This document shows, one piece after another, positions 43,770-54,502 of a stretch of 64,000 nt of DNA. How positions within the stretch are numbered: the first letter of the stretch is position 1; every line of letters begins with the position of its first letter. Position numbers and translations under genes: made by a program. The DNA lies in assembly GCF_001592305.1 (NCBI RefSeq), contig NZ_BCWR01000004.1, positions 62,001-126,000 of the forward strand. Direction: 5' to 3'. The DNA comes from Hydrogenophaga taeniospiralis CCUG 15921. Lineage in GTDB: Bacteria; Pseudomonadota; Gammaproteobacteria; Burkholderiales; Burkholderiaceae_C. The notes under the pieces are model-generated. The model did not search any database and was not told the DNA's origin. It saw only the letters and a list, made by a program, of their open reading frames with translations.

Positions 43770-45377
43770 TCACATCCGCGCCACGCCGAACTGCATGGGT
43801 CTGGGCTGGCGCGCCGCCGCTTCGGCGCAGGTGTCGAGGCAGAAGCTCAGCACGGCGCGCGTGTCGCGCGGGTCGATCACGCCGTCGTCGAGCACCAGGC
43901 CGCTGGTGTAGAACGCGTCGGCCTGGCTTTCGAACACGTGGACGATCTGATCAAACTGCGCCTGCATCTGAAGCGCGTCGGGCGCGATGCCTTTGCGCGC
44001 CAAGCCGGCCTCGGCCACGATGCGCATGGTGCGCGCGGCCTGCTCGCCGCCCATCACCGCGGTGCGTGCATTCGGCCAACTGAACAGGAAACGCGGCGCG
44101 TAGCCGCGGCCGCACATGCCGTAGTTGCCGGCGCCGAAGCTGGCGCCGCACTGGATGGTGATCTGCGGCACGGTGGCGTTGGTCACGGCCTGGATCATCT
44201 TGCTGCCGTGTTTGATCATGCCGGCCTGCTCGCTCTCCTTGCCGACCATGTAGCCGGTGGTGTTCTGCAGGTAGATGAGCGGGTGGCCGAGCTGGCACAT
44301 CCACTGGATGAAGTGCGTGGCCTTGTTGGCGCCCGCCACGTCGATGGGGCCGTTGTTGCTGATGAGGCCCACCGCGTGGCCGCCGATGCGGGCCTGGGCA
44401 CAGACCGTGGCGGCGCCGTAAAGGGGTTTGAATTCGAGGATGTCGGAGGCGTCGGTGATGCGCAGCAGGACTTCGCGCATGTCGACCGGTTCGCGGTGGT
44501 GCGGGGGCATGAGGGCGAGCAGGTCGTCGGCTTCGTGGAGGGGCGGGGGGGCTGGGGTTGGGGCCCGCGACAACCAGTCCAACTGCCCCAACACCTGCCG
44601 AGCAATGCCCAGCGCCTCCCGGTCATCCTCCGCCAGGTACTCCCCCAGCCCCGACACACCCGTGTGCATCTCCGCCCCACCCAACTCCTCTTCGGTCGCC
44701 ACCTCGCCGGTGGCGGCCATCAACAGCGGCGGGCCGGCGAGAAATGCCCGCGAGCGCCCACGCACCATGATCACCACGTCGCTCAGGCCCGGCATGTAGG
44801 CCCCACCCGCCGTGCCCGAGCCGTGCTGCACCGTGATCACCGGCAGGCCCGCGGCCGAGAGGCGCGCGAGGTTGCGGAACAGCGCCCCCCCGAGCACGAA
44901 GCCTTCGACCTGGTATTTGGTGAGGTTGGCGCCTGCGCTTTCCACCAGGTGCACGAAGGGCAGCTTCTGTTCGAGCGCGATGGCCTGCACGCGCAGGATC
45001 TTCTCCAGCCCACGCGGCTGGATCGCCCCGGCCTCGATGCCCGAGTCGCTCGCCACCACCATGCAGCGCACGCCGTTGATGAAGCCGATGCCGGCCACGA
45101 CGCCGCCACCGGGCACGGATTTCTCGGGGTCTTTGCAGTCCTGCAGAAAGCCGGCGAGCGAACACAGCGGCAGGAACGGCGCGCCCGGGTCGAGCAGCAG
45201 GCCGATGCGCTCGCGCGGCAACAGCTGACCCCGCTTGTCGAACACCGGCTTCGATTTCGCCGAGGCCTGGGCGGCACGGTCTTCGAGGGCACGCAGTTGC
45301 GCGATGCGCGCCAGCATGGCTTCGCGGCGCTGCTGGGCCTGCTCGCTGTGGGGGTTGAAGCTGGATTGAAAGCTCAT
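43770..45377 (-). CDS. atuC: Biotin-dependent acyl-CoA carboxylase, carboxyltransferase (beta) subunit, AtuC-like
   Basis: A 535-residue carboxyltransferase. The N-terminal half has QHGSGTAGGAYMPGLSDVVI (~170) and the C-terminal half IQCGASFGAGNYGMCGRGYAP, which form the two oxyanion sites. The start FQSSFNPHSEQ and the whole gene set fit geranyl-CoA carboxylase (AtuC) better than methylcrotonyl-CoA carboxylase (LiuB), but the two are homologous and the active-site pocket needs a structure-based check. The gene overlaps the SDR stop (ATGA, 45374-45377). Confidence 0.85.
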   Translation of the reverse strand: MSFQSSFNPHSEQAQQRREAMLARIAQLRALEDRAAQASAKSKPVFDKRGQLLPRERIGLLLDPGAPFLPLCSLAGFLQDCKDPEKSVPGGGVVAGIGFINGVRCMVVASDSGIEAGAIQPRGLEKILRVQAIALEQKLPFVHLVESAGANLTKYQVEGFVLGGALFRNLARLSAAGLPVITVQHGSGTAGGAYMPGLSDVVIMVRGRSRAFLAGPPLLMAATGEVATEEELGGAEMHTGVSGLGEYLAEDDREALGIARQVLGQLDWLSRAPTPAPPPLHEADDLLALMPPHHREPVDMREVLLRITDASDILEFKPLYGAATVCAQARIGGHAVGLISNNGPIDVAGANKATHFIQWMCQLGHPLIYLQNTTGYMVGKESEQAGMIKHGSKMIQAVTNATVPQITIQCGASFGAGNYGMCGRGYAPRFLFSWPNARTAVMGGEQAARTMRIVAEAGLARKGIAPDALQMQAQFDQIVHVFESQADAFYTSGLVLDDGVIDPRDTRAVLSFCLDTCAEAAARQPRPMQFGVARM

Positions 45378-46282
45378 GCCTGGAACACCTTCGGCGCCAC
45401 ATACCGGTGAAACCCTTCAAACGGCTTCACCGCGTCGCGCCCCTGCGCCTCCACCGGCGCGGCCACCTGGCCCCAGCCCATGCGCACCTGCGGCCGTGCG
45501 CCGTCCACGCGCAACACCGTGCCGCTGATGAAACTGGCCGCTGGCGAGAGCAGGAACACGATGGCCGCCGACGTTTCCGCCTCGTTGCCGAAACGCCCGG
45601 CCGGCACGGTGTCGCGCATCTCGCGCAGCATGGGGCCGGCCTCGGGCGGGTAATGGTCCATGCCGCTGGAGGCGATGTAGCCCGGCGCCACCGCATTCAC
45701 GCGTACGCCGCTGCGCGCCCATTCGACGGCCGCGGTTTCGGTGAAGCTCACCATGCCCGCGCGCGCCGCGCCACTGTGGCCCATGCCGGGCATGGAACCC
45801 CAGATGTCGGCCACGATGTTGACGATGGCACCACCCTGCGCCTGCATGCTCTGCAGATAACACTCGCGCGCCACCAAAAAACCGCCGGTGAGGTTGGTGT
45901 CGATCACCGCCTGCCAGCCCTTGGCGCTGATCTGTTCCAGCGGCGTGATGTACTGGCCGCCCGCGTTGTTCACCAGGCCATCGATGCGGCCGTGTTCGGC
46001 CACGATGGCCGAGACCATGTGACGCACCGCGTCTTCCTGCCGGATGTCGCAGGCGTGGAAGCTGGCGCGCCCACCATCGGACGCGATCTCGTCCACCGTT
46101 GCCTGCAGTTTGTCGGGCTTGCGCCCCACCAGTACCACGTGCGCGCCCAGGCTGGCGAGCTCGTGCGCGGTGCAGCGCCCGATGCCCGAGCCCCCGCCCG
46201 TGACCACCACCACCCGCCCGGCCAGCAGACCCGGCGCGAACACCGAGCGGTAACCGGGTGGTTTTTGCGTCAGTGCACTCAT
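45374..46282 (-). CDS. SDR family oxidoreductase, trans-2-enoyl-CoA reductase (PECR)-like
   Basis: A 302-residue short-chain dehydrogenase. The cofactor motif VVVTGGGSGIGRCTAHELA is near residue 30 and LVNNAGGQY near 105. The usual catalytic Tyr-x-x-x-Lys is replaced by GHSGAARAGMVSF, the form found in peroxisomal trans-2-enoyl-CoA reductases. The atu operon of Pseudomonas encodes two SDRs of unclear role; this may be the counterpart of one. The ATG overlaps the TetR stop (46279-46282). Confidence 0.85.
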   Translation of the reverse strand: MSALTQKPPGYRSVFAPGLLAGRVVVVTGGGSGIGRCTAHELASLGAHVVLVGRKPDKLQATVDEIASDGGRASFHACDIRQEDAVRHMVSAIVAEHGRIDGLVNNAGGQYITPLEQISAKGWQAVIDTNLTGGFLVARECYLQSMQAQGGAIVNIVADIWGSMPGMGHSGAARAGMVSFTETAAVEWARSGVRVNAVAPGYIASSGMDHYPPEAGPMLREMRDTVPAGRFGNEAETSAAIVFLLSPAASFISGTVLRVDGARPQVRMGWGQVAAPVEAQGRDAVKPFEGFHRYVAPKVFQA

Positions 46283-46992
46283 TCGAGCACCTCCGAGCGG
46301 CGCGTTGCGGTGCGGGCTCCCTTCGGAGCGACCGGGTCTTTCAGAAAAAGCTGCAGCGTGGTCTGGGTCAGGTCGTCCAGCGAGGCCTGGCGCGCCGGGT
46401 CGTACCACTGCACCGACCAGTTCAGCGCGCCAAACAGCATCAGCCGCGCCAGCCCCGGGTCGCCGCTCAGTTCGCCGCTGGCGTGCAGGGCCTGCAACAC
46501 CGGTACCCAGGCGGCTTCGTAGTCGGCCTTCTGGTGGTTGACCTCGCTGCGCTGCGCCTCGGACAACGAACGCCATTCGTACAGCATCACGGGGATGAAG
46601 TCGCTGTCGGGCCCAAGCAGCACCTCGTAGTGGTTGCGCACCAGCACTTGCAGGCAGTCGCGCGCGCTCAGCGGCTGCGCGCTCGCCGCGGCGGCCATGG
46701 CGGCGGTCTGGCGGCGCAGCGCGCTTTGCATGCCCTCCTGCATCACAGCCGCGAGCAGGGCTTCCTTGCTGTCGAAGTGGTAGAAGGGCGAGCCCGAGCG
46801 CATGCCCGCCGCGGCGGCGATGTCGCGCGTGCTGGTGGCGGCAAAACCCTGCTGGCGAAACAGGCGCGCCGCCGCACGCAGCAGGGCCTGGCGGCGGTTG
46901 CCGTCGTCGCGTTCGTCGGCGGTCTTGGGCGGGCGGCCCCGGGCGCGGCGCGGCGCGGCGGGGGCGGGCAAAGGGAGGCTGGCGGTGCTCAT
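46279..46992 (-). CDS. TetR family transcriptional regulator (AtuR/KstR2-like)
   Basis: A 237-residue repressor. An Arg/Pro-rich N-terminus is followed by the TetR helix-turn-helix TSTRDIAAAAGMRSGSPFYHFDSKE (split: TSTRDIAAAAGM, RSGSPFYHFDSKE) and a ligand-binding C-terminal domain. It is the first gene of the acyl-CoA dehydrogenase/carboxylase operon and lies 26 bp from a large palindrome. It probably represses this operon and the atuA/importer genes at 18 kb until an acyl-CoA intermediate binds. The AtuR role is inferred from context. Confidence 0.85.
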   Translation of the reverse strand: MSTASLPLPAPAAPRRARGRPPKTADERDDGNRRQALLRAAARLFRQQGFAATSTRDIAAAAGMRSGSPFYHFDSKEALLAAVMQEGMQSALRRQTAAMAAAASAQPLSARDCLQVLVRNHYEVLLGPDSDFIPVMLYEWRSLSEAQRSEVNHQKADYEAAWVPVLQALHASGELSGDPGLARLMLFGALNWSVQWYDPARQASLDDLTQTTLQLFLKDPVAPKGARTATRRSEVLE

Positions 46993-47017
46993 GGCTTGGA
47001 ACCATAGCAGGCCGCCC

Positions 47018-47049
47018 TATTTATAGCAAGCATTTGCTTTGTATAAATA
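47018..47049. promoter_or_regulatory. TetR-type palindromic operator, copy 2 (TetR autoregulation)
   Basis: The core AAGC-N4-GCTT (47028-47039) has arms TATTTATAGC and TGTATAAATA, which match each other as an inverted repeat at 8 of 10 positions. It lies 26 bp before the TetR ATG and 57 bp before the divergent 47106 gene. 27 of 32 positions match 18438-18469. TATAAATA can act as -10 on either strand. Confidence 0.75.
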
Positions 47050-47105
47050 TCCGTCGCGCTCACCCCGGCGCCGGGCGGCCCGCAAAAGGGCCGGACAATA
47101 GCGGC

Positions 47106-47711
47106 ATGGACATTTATGTGACGCTGATCCTGATCGGCCTGGGCGTGTACGCCGCGAAGAACCGTGAACAACGCCAGCGCATCGCGCTGCTGGGGCACTG
47201 CCTGCAGCCGTACCAGCTGGAAAAGCTGATGGAGCAGCTCACCGAGGGCTACCTGCGCGCCCTGGGCGAAGCCGATCCCGAGCGGCGCCAACAGATCTGG
47301 AACCTGCTGGCCACCACCGAACAGACGCTGTGCCGGCAGTTCGACCGCCTGGCCGCCGACGTGGCGCGCCTGGGCGAGGTGCAGACCCGTGTCAGCACCT
47401 GGCCGCTGGCGCTGCCCTGGGCCACCCGGCTGGCCGCCGGCGCCACCTTCGATCTGCGCGAGGCGCTGGCCATCCACGCCAAGGGCATCGCCTTCGTGGC
47501 GCAGAACACGCAGGACCTCAGCCCCAAGGACAAGGCCTACATGCTGTCGGCCGAGCTGTTCCTGTTCCAGCACACCTGCCACTGGTTCTGCCGCTCCAAG
47601 ATGGTAGCCTCGGCCCGGCTGCTGACCCGGCACAAGACGCCCTACGAACAGGTACTGGACTCGGTGTCGTCCCCCACGCGCCAGGCCTGGCGCGCGCTGC
47701 TGGGGTCCTGA
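47106..47711 (+). CDS. Hypothetical protein, divergent from the TetR gene
   Basis: A 201-residue protein with an N-terminal hydrophobic helix (IYVTLILIGLGVYAAK), so it is probably anchored in the inner membrane with the rest in the cytoplasm. The rest is helical, rich in Leu/Glu/Gln, with two Cys-containing stretches (FLFQHTCHWFCRSK). No family is recognised. It shares the bidirectional operator with TetR and may belong to the regulon. Confidence 0.7.
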   Translation: MDIYVTLILIGLGVYAAKNREQRQRIALLGHCLQPYQLEKLMEQLTEGYLRALGEADPERRQQIWNLLATTEQTLCRQFDRLAADVARLGEVQTRVSTWPLALPWATRLAAGATFDLREALAIHAKGIAFVAQNTQDLSPKDKAYMLSAELFLFQHTCHWFCRSKMVASARLLTRHKTPYEQVLDSVSSPTRQAWRALLGS

Positions 47712-47731
47712 GCGCCCAGCCCACCGCTGCG

Positions 47732-49066
47732 TCAAGGCGAGGCGCTGACGCGCCAGACCACGTTGCCCACGTCATCGGCCACCAGCAGCGCCCCCTGCGT
47801 GTCGATCGCCACGCCCACCGGCCGGCCGAAGGCCTCTCCGTCGGCGCTGAGAAAGCCGCCCAGCACATCGCGTGCCGGTCCCAAGGGCTGCCCACCGCTG
47901 AAGGGCACGAAGACCACCTTGTAGCCGCTGTGCGGGCGGCGGTTCCACGAACCGTGCTGGCCGATGAACATGCCGTTGGTGAACGGCGCGGGCAGGCGAC
48001 TGCCAACGGCGGACGCCAGACCCAGGGGCGCGACGTGGGCACCCAAAGCAAAGTCGGGCACCACGGCCTTGGCCACCTGGTCTGGCGCGGGCGGCTTGAC
48101 GCGGGTGTCGACCCGCTGGCCGTAGTAGCTGTAGGGCCAGCCGTAGAAGGCGCCGTCGCGCACCGAGGTGAGGTAGTCGGGCACCAGGTCGCTGCCAAGC
48201 TCGTCGCGCTCGTTGACCACGGTCCACAGCGTGCGGCCGCTGGCGTCCCAGGCCAGGCCGACCGGGTTGCGCAGGCCCGAGGCAAAGACGCGGTGCGCGC
48301 CGGTGCGGATGTCCACTTCCCAGACCGCAGCCCGGCCTGCTTCGGCCGCCATGCCGTTCTCGCCGATGTTGCTGTTGGAACCGACGCCCACGTAGAGCCG
48401 CTGGCCGTCCGGGCTGGCGAGCAGGCTCTTGGTCCAGTGGTGGTTGATCGGTCCGCCGGGCAGGGCCAGCAACTGGGTGCCGGTCGCGTTGATGACCGTG
48501 TCCCCACGGCGGTACGGAAAGGCCAGCACCGCGTCGGCGTTGGCCACGAACAGGCGTTCGCCCACCAGCGCCATGCCGAAGGGCGAGTTCAAACCACTGA
48601 GCAACACCGAGCGCAGGTCGGCCACACCGTCGCCATCGGTGTCGCGCAGCAGGGTGATGCGGTTGGCGCTGGGCACGGCGGCGCCCGCGCGCTTCATCAC
48701 CCGCCCCATCACCCAGGCTTTGATGCCCGTGGGCGGGTCCGCCTTGGGCGGCGCGTTGCTTTCCGCGACCAGCACATCGCCGTTGGGCAGCACCAGCAGC
48801 CAGCGCGGGTGGTCCAGGTCGCGGGCGAACGCCTGCACCCGCAGGCCCGGCGCCGGGGTGGGCATGGCGTCGGCCGGCCAGCCCCGGGCCGGCGCGATGT
48901 TCACCATGGGGATCAGCGCCCGGCTGGGCGCCGGCAGCGCGGGGTTGTTGCCCGAGCCCTCGGCCACGGTGAAGCGGGCGGGCTCGGCGCAGGCGCCCAG
49001 CAACAGCAGGCAGGCGGTGCCTGCGGCAGCCCAGGCTGCGCGAACCGTGGGAGTCGCGAAGGTCAT
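47732..49066 (-). CDS. PQQ-dependent-sugar-dehydrogenase-like lipoprotein (sorbosone dehydrogenase family)
   Basis: A 444-residue β-propeller protein. The signal peptide ends in a lipobox ([10 protein letters not shown]), so it is probably anchored to a membrane facing the periplasm. Propeller repeats include [26 protein letters not shown] and [20 protein letters not shown], typical of the sorbosone/glucose dehydrogenase type. Some relatives lack PQQ ligands, so enzyme activity is not assured. AGGAGA precedes ATG 49066. The direct neighbour is katE, 23 bp upstream. Confidence 0.88.
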   Translation of the reverse strand: MTFATPTVRAAWAAAGTACLLLLGACAEPARFTVAEGSGNNPALPAPSRALIPMVNIAPARGWPADAMPTPAPGLRVQAFARDLDHPRWLLVLPNGDVLVAESNAPPKADPPTGIKAWVMGRVMKRAGAAVPSANRITLLRDTDGDGVADLRSVLLSGLNSPFGMALVGERLFVANADAVLAFPYRRGDTVINATGTQLLALPGGPINHHWTKSLLASPDGQRLYVGVGSNSNIGENGMAAEAGRAAVWEVDIRTGAHRVFASGLRNPVGLAWDASGRTLWTVVNERDELGSDLVPDYLTSVRDGAFYGWPYSYYGQRVDTRVKPPAPDQVAKAVVPDFALGAHVAPLGLASAVGSRLPAPFTNGMFIGQHGSWNRRPHSGYKVVFVPFSGGQPLGPARDVLGGFLSADGEAFGRPVGVAIDTQGALLVADDVGNVVWRVSASP

Positions 49067-49089
49067 GGTGTGTCTCCTGGGCTCACCTT

Positions 49090-51207
<2,118 letters not shown>

Positions 51208-51386
51208 GGTGAAACCCTTGGTTGGGCGGACAGCGCGGTGGCGCCACCGAGAGCGCAATGTCCCACCCGGGGGGGTGTCCGTCGGTGCGGTAGCGAACCT
51301 CCAGCAGCGCGGACTGTTCGTCAGCAGACAGACGCTGACCGCGCGCCTGACAACACTGCGGTTTTTCCAGCGTGAAAGGCCCTGCC

Positions 51387-52214
51387 ATGAACACCATCGA
51401 GACCCCCGACAAGACCCGCCTCTACGTCAAGGACTGGGGCGAAGGCCCGCCAGTCATCCTGATCCACGGCTGGCCGCTGTCGGCCGACAGCTGGGACGAC
51501 CAGGCCATGGCCATCGCCGAAGCGGGCCACCGCGTGATCGCCTACGACCGGCGCGGTTTTGGCCGCTCCACCCAGCCCTGGAGCGGCTACGACTACGACA
51601 CCCTGGCAGACGACCTGGCCGCCGTGATCCAGCAGACCGGCGCGCGGGACGCGACCCTGGTCGGCTTCTCCATGGGCGGTGGCGAGGTGGCGCGCTACAT
51701 GGCGCGCCATGGCGGGAAGTCGGTCGCGAAATGCGCACTGCTGTCGTCCATCCTGCCCTTCCGCCTGAAGACCGGCGACAACCCGGAAGGCACCGAACAG
51801 GCGGCCTTCGACCAGACGGCCGAGGGCCTGAAGGCCGACCGGGCGCAGTTCTTCACCGGCTTCTTCAAGACCTTCTTCGGTGAAGACTCGGAAGAACGCC
51901 CCGTCAGCGCCGAGCTGCGGGAGTGGGCGCGCGGCATCGCCCTGCAGGCCAGCCTGAAGGCCACCATCGAATGCATGCGTTCGTTCTCGTCGACCGACTT
52001 CCGGGGCGACCTGGCCGCCTTCACCGTGCCCACCCTGATCATCCACGGCACGGCCGACAAGACCGTGCCGATCGCCGCGTCCAGCCGCGTCGCCGCGCAG
52101 GGCATCGCGCACAGCACCCTGATCGAATACGACGGCGCACCCCACGGCCTGTTCGCCACCGACAAGGAACGCCTGACCGGCGACCTGCTCACCTTTCTGG
52201 CGCGCGCGGGCTGA
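51387..52214 (+). CDS. Alpha/beta hydrolase (non-haem chloroperoxidase/esterase type)
   Basis: A 275-residue α/β-hydrolase. The nucleophile elbow GFSMGGGEV has Ser95, the Asp is near residue 227 (HGTADKTVP) and the His is His253 (GAPHGLF). ILIHGWPLSADSWD forms the oxyanion side. The closest group is the cofactor-free haloperoxidase/arylesterase family. It is divergent from katE (179-bp gap). The start at 51387 is preferred because AAAGG precedes it; GTG 51372 is possible. Confidence 0.88.
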   Translation: MNTIETPDKTRLYVKDWGEGPPVILIHGWPLSADSWDDQAMAIAEAGHRVIAYDRRGFGRSTQPWSGYDYDTLADDLAAVIQQTGARDATLVGFSMGGGEVARYMARHGGKSVAKCALLSSILPFRLKTGDNPEGTEQAAFDQTAEGLKADRAQFFTGFFKTFFGEDSEERPVSAELREWARGIALQASLKATIECMRSFSSTDFRGDLAAFTVPTLIIHGTADKTVPIAASSRVAAQGIAHSTLIEYDGAPHGLFATDKERLTGDLLTFLARAG

Positions 52215-52312
52215 GCGACGACAGGACGGGCGAAAGGGCCGCAACCTGTCGGCTGCAGCCCTCCTTTTTTTTGGCAACGCGTGATCGGCTGCAACGGTCG
52301 CTCTCAGGGACA

Positions 52313-52399
52313 CCGCCGGGCCGGCTCTGCCGGACGGCTGGTGTCGCCCCCTTGAGGGGGGATGCGGCCACGCGCAGCGGGCAAGCGACGGGGGTGGGG
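52313..52399. repeat. Dispersed G/C-run palindromic intergenic repeat, copy E
   Basis: Between the α/β hydrolase and the convergent PRC-barrel gene. It has CCGCCGGGCCGGCTCTGCCGG (first 20 bases shown as CCGCCGGGCCGGCTCTGCCG), then CCCCCTTGAGGGGGG, and GCAAGCGACGGGGGTGGGG at the end. It follows the same layout as copies A-D and F. Confidence 0.65.
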
Positions 52400-52816
52400 T
52401 TAAACCCTGCCGTCCGAATACGGGGTCACGCCGTAGTAGTCGTGGATTTCCTTGCTCCAGGTCGCGTCGGCCATGTCGGGCCACTGGTCCTTGTCGAAAC
52501 CGGGTGCGTTCTCCAGCCGGTCCTTGTCGACGTCGAGCACAAAGCGCTTGTTGGCGGTGTCCAGCGTCAGGGCGTTCCAGGACACGGCAAACAGCTTGTT
52601 GCCCATGCCCAGAAAGCCGCCGTACGACAGCACCGCGTAGGCCACGCGGCTGGTGCCCATGTCGAGCATGATTTCCTTGATGTCGCCCAGGTCTTCGTCC
52701 TGGCGGTTGAAGACGTCGTTGCCGTCCAGCGTGTTCGCGCCCATCAGCCCGGGGCCGGGGCCGTCGCTGGATCGGTTCTTGTACATGCCGTAGGTGTCTT
52801 GCTCTTGGTAGTTCAT
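52400..52816 (-). CDS. PRC-barrel domain-containing protein
   Basis: A 138-residue small β-barrel protein. LMGANTLDGNDVFNRQDEDL, GDIKEIMLDMGTSRVAYAVL and LFAVSWNALTLD match the PRC-barrel fold found in stress proteins and in photosynthetic reaction centres. The N-terminus is Gln/Asp-rich without signal peptide. The context (catalase, AI-2E permease, DUF2917) suggests a stress role, which is inference only. Confidence 0.82.
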   Translation of the reverse strand: MNYQEQDTYGMYKNRSSDGPGPGLMGANTLDGNDVFNRQDEDLGDIKEIMLDMGTSRVAYAVLSYGGFLGMGNKLFAVSWNALTLDTANKRFVLDVDKDRLENAPGFDKDQWPDMADATWSKEIHDYYGVTPYSDGRV

Positions 52817-52950
52817 GAGGTGCCCTTGGTGTCACCAGCGAGTCCGCCGCAAGGTACGGGATGCACCCGCCGGCCGCTGGACATTCAGCATAGGCAGGGG
52901 ATGGGCGTGGGTCTGTGCAGCAGCGCACACCCCCACCAGGAAACGCCCGC

Positions 52951-54000
52951 CTACGCCTCCAGCACACCTTCCACGTAGAGCTTGCGCACCAGCACCATGG
53001 CCACCACCATCAGGGGCGACGCGAGGATCACACCCGGCAGGCCGAACAGCAGGCCGAAGATGATGGCCGCCGTGATGCCCAGCACCGGCGGCAGCTCCAC
53101 CGCCCAGCGCTGCACCAGGGGCATCAGCAGGTTGCCTTCGATCACCTGGATCGCCACGCACAGGCCGGCCACGGACAGCGCCAGCGTGGGCCCCTCCATG
53201 AAGGCGATCAGCACCGCCAGCACGCCCGAAGCGATCGGACCGAAGAACGGGATGAACGCCAGCGCCCCCGCGAGCAGCCCCAGCGTGGGCGCCAGCGGCA
53301 TGCCCAGCAGCGCCAGCCCCACGGTGGTGGACAGCCCCACGAACAGCATCGAGATGCCCTGCCCCATCAGCCAGCGCGACAAGGCGTAACCGCTGGCCCG
53401 CATGGCCTCGCTCACACGCTCGCGGTAAGCCAGGGGTATGAGCCGGACCAGGCCTTCGCTGTACAGCACCGGGTCGGCCGCGATGTACACCCCCACCACC
53501 AGCATCAGGCCGATGCCGCCCACGGCGCTCAGGGCCTGGGTCGCGGCGATGGCCACGCTGGCCAGCGGCAGATCGCCCGCGTCCGCATTGCCCCACATCT
53601 TGAGCAGCGTCACCCCCAGGGTATGGCCCCGGGCCCAGCGCACCAGCGCATTGAGCGCGGCGGGCAATTTCTGCCCCAGATCGTCCAGCTGCGTGACCAG
53701 GCGGTCGCCGATCAGCCAGACCACCAGCGCGACCACCACCATCACGAGCGCCACCGCCGCGCCCACCGCCACCCGCGGCGACAGGCGCAGGAACTGCCCC
53801 AAGGGCGCGGCCAGGGCGTGCAACGCCACCGCAACGATGACCGCCCCGAACAGCAGCGGCAGCAGGTCCGACAGGCGAAACGCCAACAGGAGCAGCACGC
53901 CCAGGAAGCTGAACAACACCATGGGCCGCAGATAACCGCGCACCGGAGCGACCAGCGGCGGTGGCGAAGAAGGCGGGGGCGGTGCGGAGAGTGCGGTCAT
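52951..54000 (-). CDS. AI-2E family transporter
   Basis: A 349-residue polytopic protein with about eight helices. LRPMVLFSFLGVLLLLAFRL starts the first helix, and FIPFFGPIASGVLAVLIAF (~255) and GVILASPLMVVAMVLVRKL near the C-terminus are typical of the PerM/AI-2E exporter family. Despite the name, most members do not transport autoinducer-2 and the substrate is unknown. AGGA lies upstream of ATG 54000. It is followed by a PRC-barrel gene 134 bp away. Confidence 0.88.
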   Translation of the reverse strand: MTALSAPPPPSSPPPLVAPVRGYLRPMVLFSFLGVLLLLAFRLSDLLPLLFGAVIVAVALHALAAPLGQFLRLSPRVAVGAAVALVMVVVALVVWLIGDRLVTQLDDLGQKLPAALNALVRWARGHTLGVTLLKMWGNADAGDLPLASVAIAATQALSAVGGIGLMLVVGVYIAADPVLYSEGLVRLIPLAYRERVSEAMRASGYALSRWLMGQGISMLFVGLSTTVGLALLGMPLAPTLGLLAGALAFIPFFGPIASGVLAVLIAFMEGPTLALSVAGLCVAIQVIEGNLLMPLVQRWAVELPPVLGITAAIIFGLLFGLPGVILASPLMVVAMVLVRKLYVEGVLEA

Positions 54001-54154
54001 GACAGATCCTTTTCCCTGGGGCCCAACACGGCCACATGACCGCGGCACAGACCCAGGATCTTCCCAGTGTGCGCCCGGCGCGGGGGGTGGTCTGTCGTGT
54101 AGCGCACAGACGGAAGGCGACCGTACAGTCTGCGCAAAGCTCCGAGGCCACGGC

Positions 54155-54457
54155 TCACCCGGCGGGCGGGAGCACCCGCAGGGTGAGCGCTTCGAGGGCC
54201 TGCACGATCACGCGCTCGGGCCGGTCACAGGTGTGGCTTTCACCCGCCTCCAGCACGATGTCCCGCGGGTCACGGTCGTGGGTGATCCAGGCCCGGCCGG
54301 CAATGCACTGGATGCGGCAGCCCAACGGCCACGTGATGCGGTGCAGGGTCCCCCGGGGCAGCACCCAGGTGTCGGTGGCGGGGCGCGAGCTGGCGGCCGG
54401 GTGCGGCCGGCGCGACAGGCGCAGGGTGGAAGGCAGGGACAGCTGTACGGTGTGCAT
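54155..54457 (-). CDS. DUF2917 domain-containing protein
   Basis: A 100-residue protein of the DUF2917 family common in Burkholderiales. WVLPRGTLHRITWPLGCRIQ and GRAWITHDRDPRDIVLEAGE suggest a small cupin-like β-fold. It has no signal peptide. It lies 45 bp downstream of the TPR gene and is probably the last gene of that operon. The function is unknown. Confidence 0.83.
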   Translation of the reverse strand: MHTVQLSLPSTLRLSRRPHPAASSRPATDTWVLPRGTLHRITWPLGCRIQCIAGRAWITHDRDPRDIVLEAGESHTCDRPERVIVQALEALTLRVLPPAG

Positions 54458-54502
54458 GGATCAAGGCCGGCGGGGCCAGCGAAAGGTGGGAAGGAACGGG
54501 AG

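Noticed and set aside
46279..46992. TetR gene as a PsrA or FadR-type fatty-acid regulator
   Set aside because: The operator core AAGC-N4-GCTT differs from the CAAAC/GTTTG sites of PsrA, and the target genes are Atu/Liu-type rather than general β-oxidation.
52241..52272. T-run terminator after the α/β hydrolase gene
   Set aside because: A T8 run follows, but the preceding inverted repeat (GGGCCGC / GCAGCCC) is short and mismatched; the evidence is too weak.
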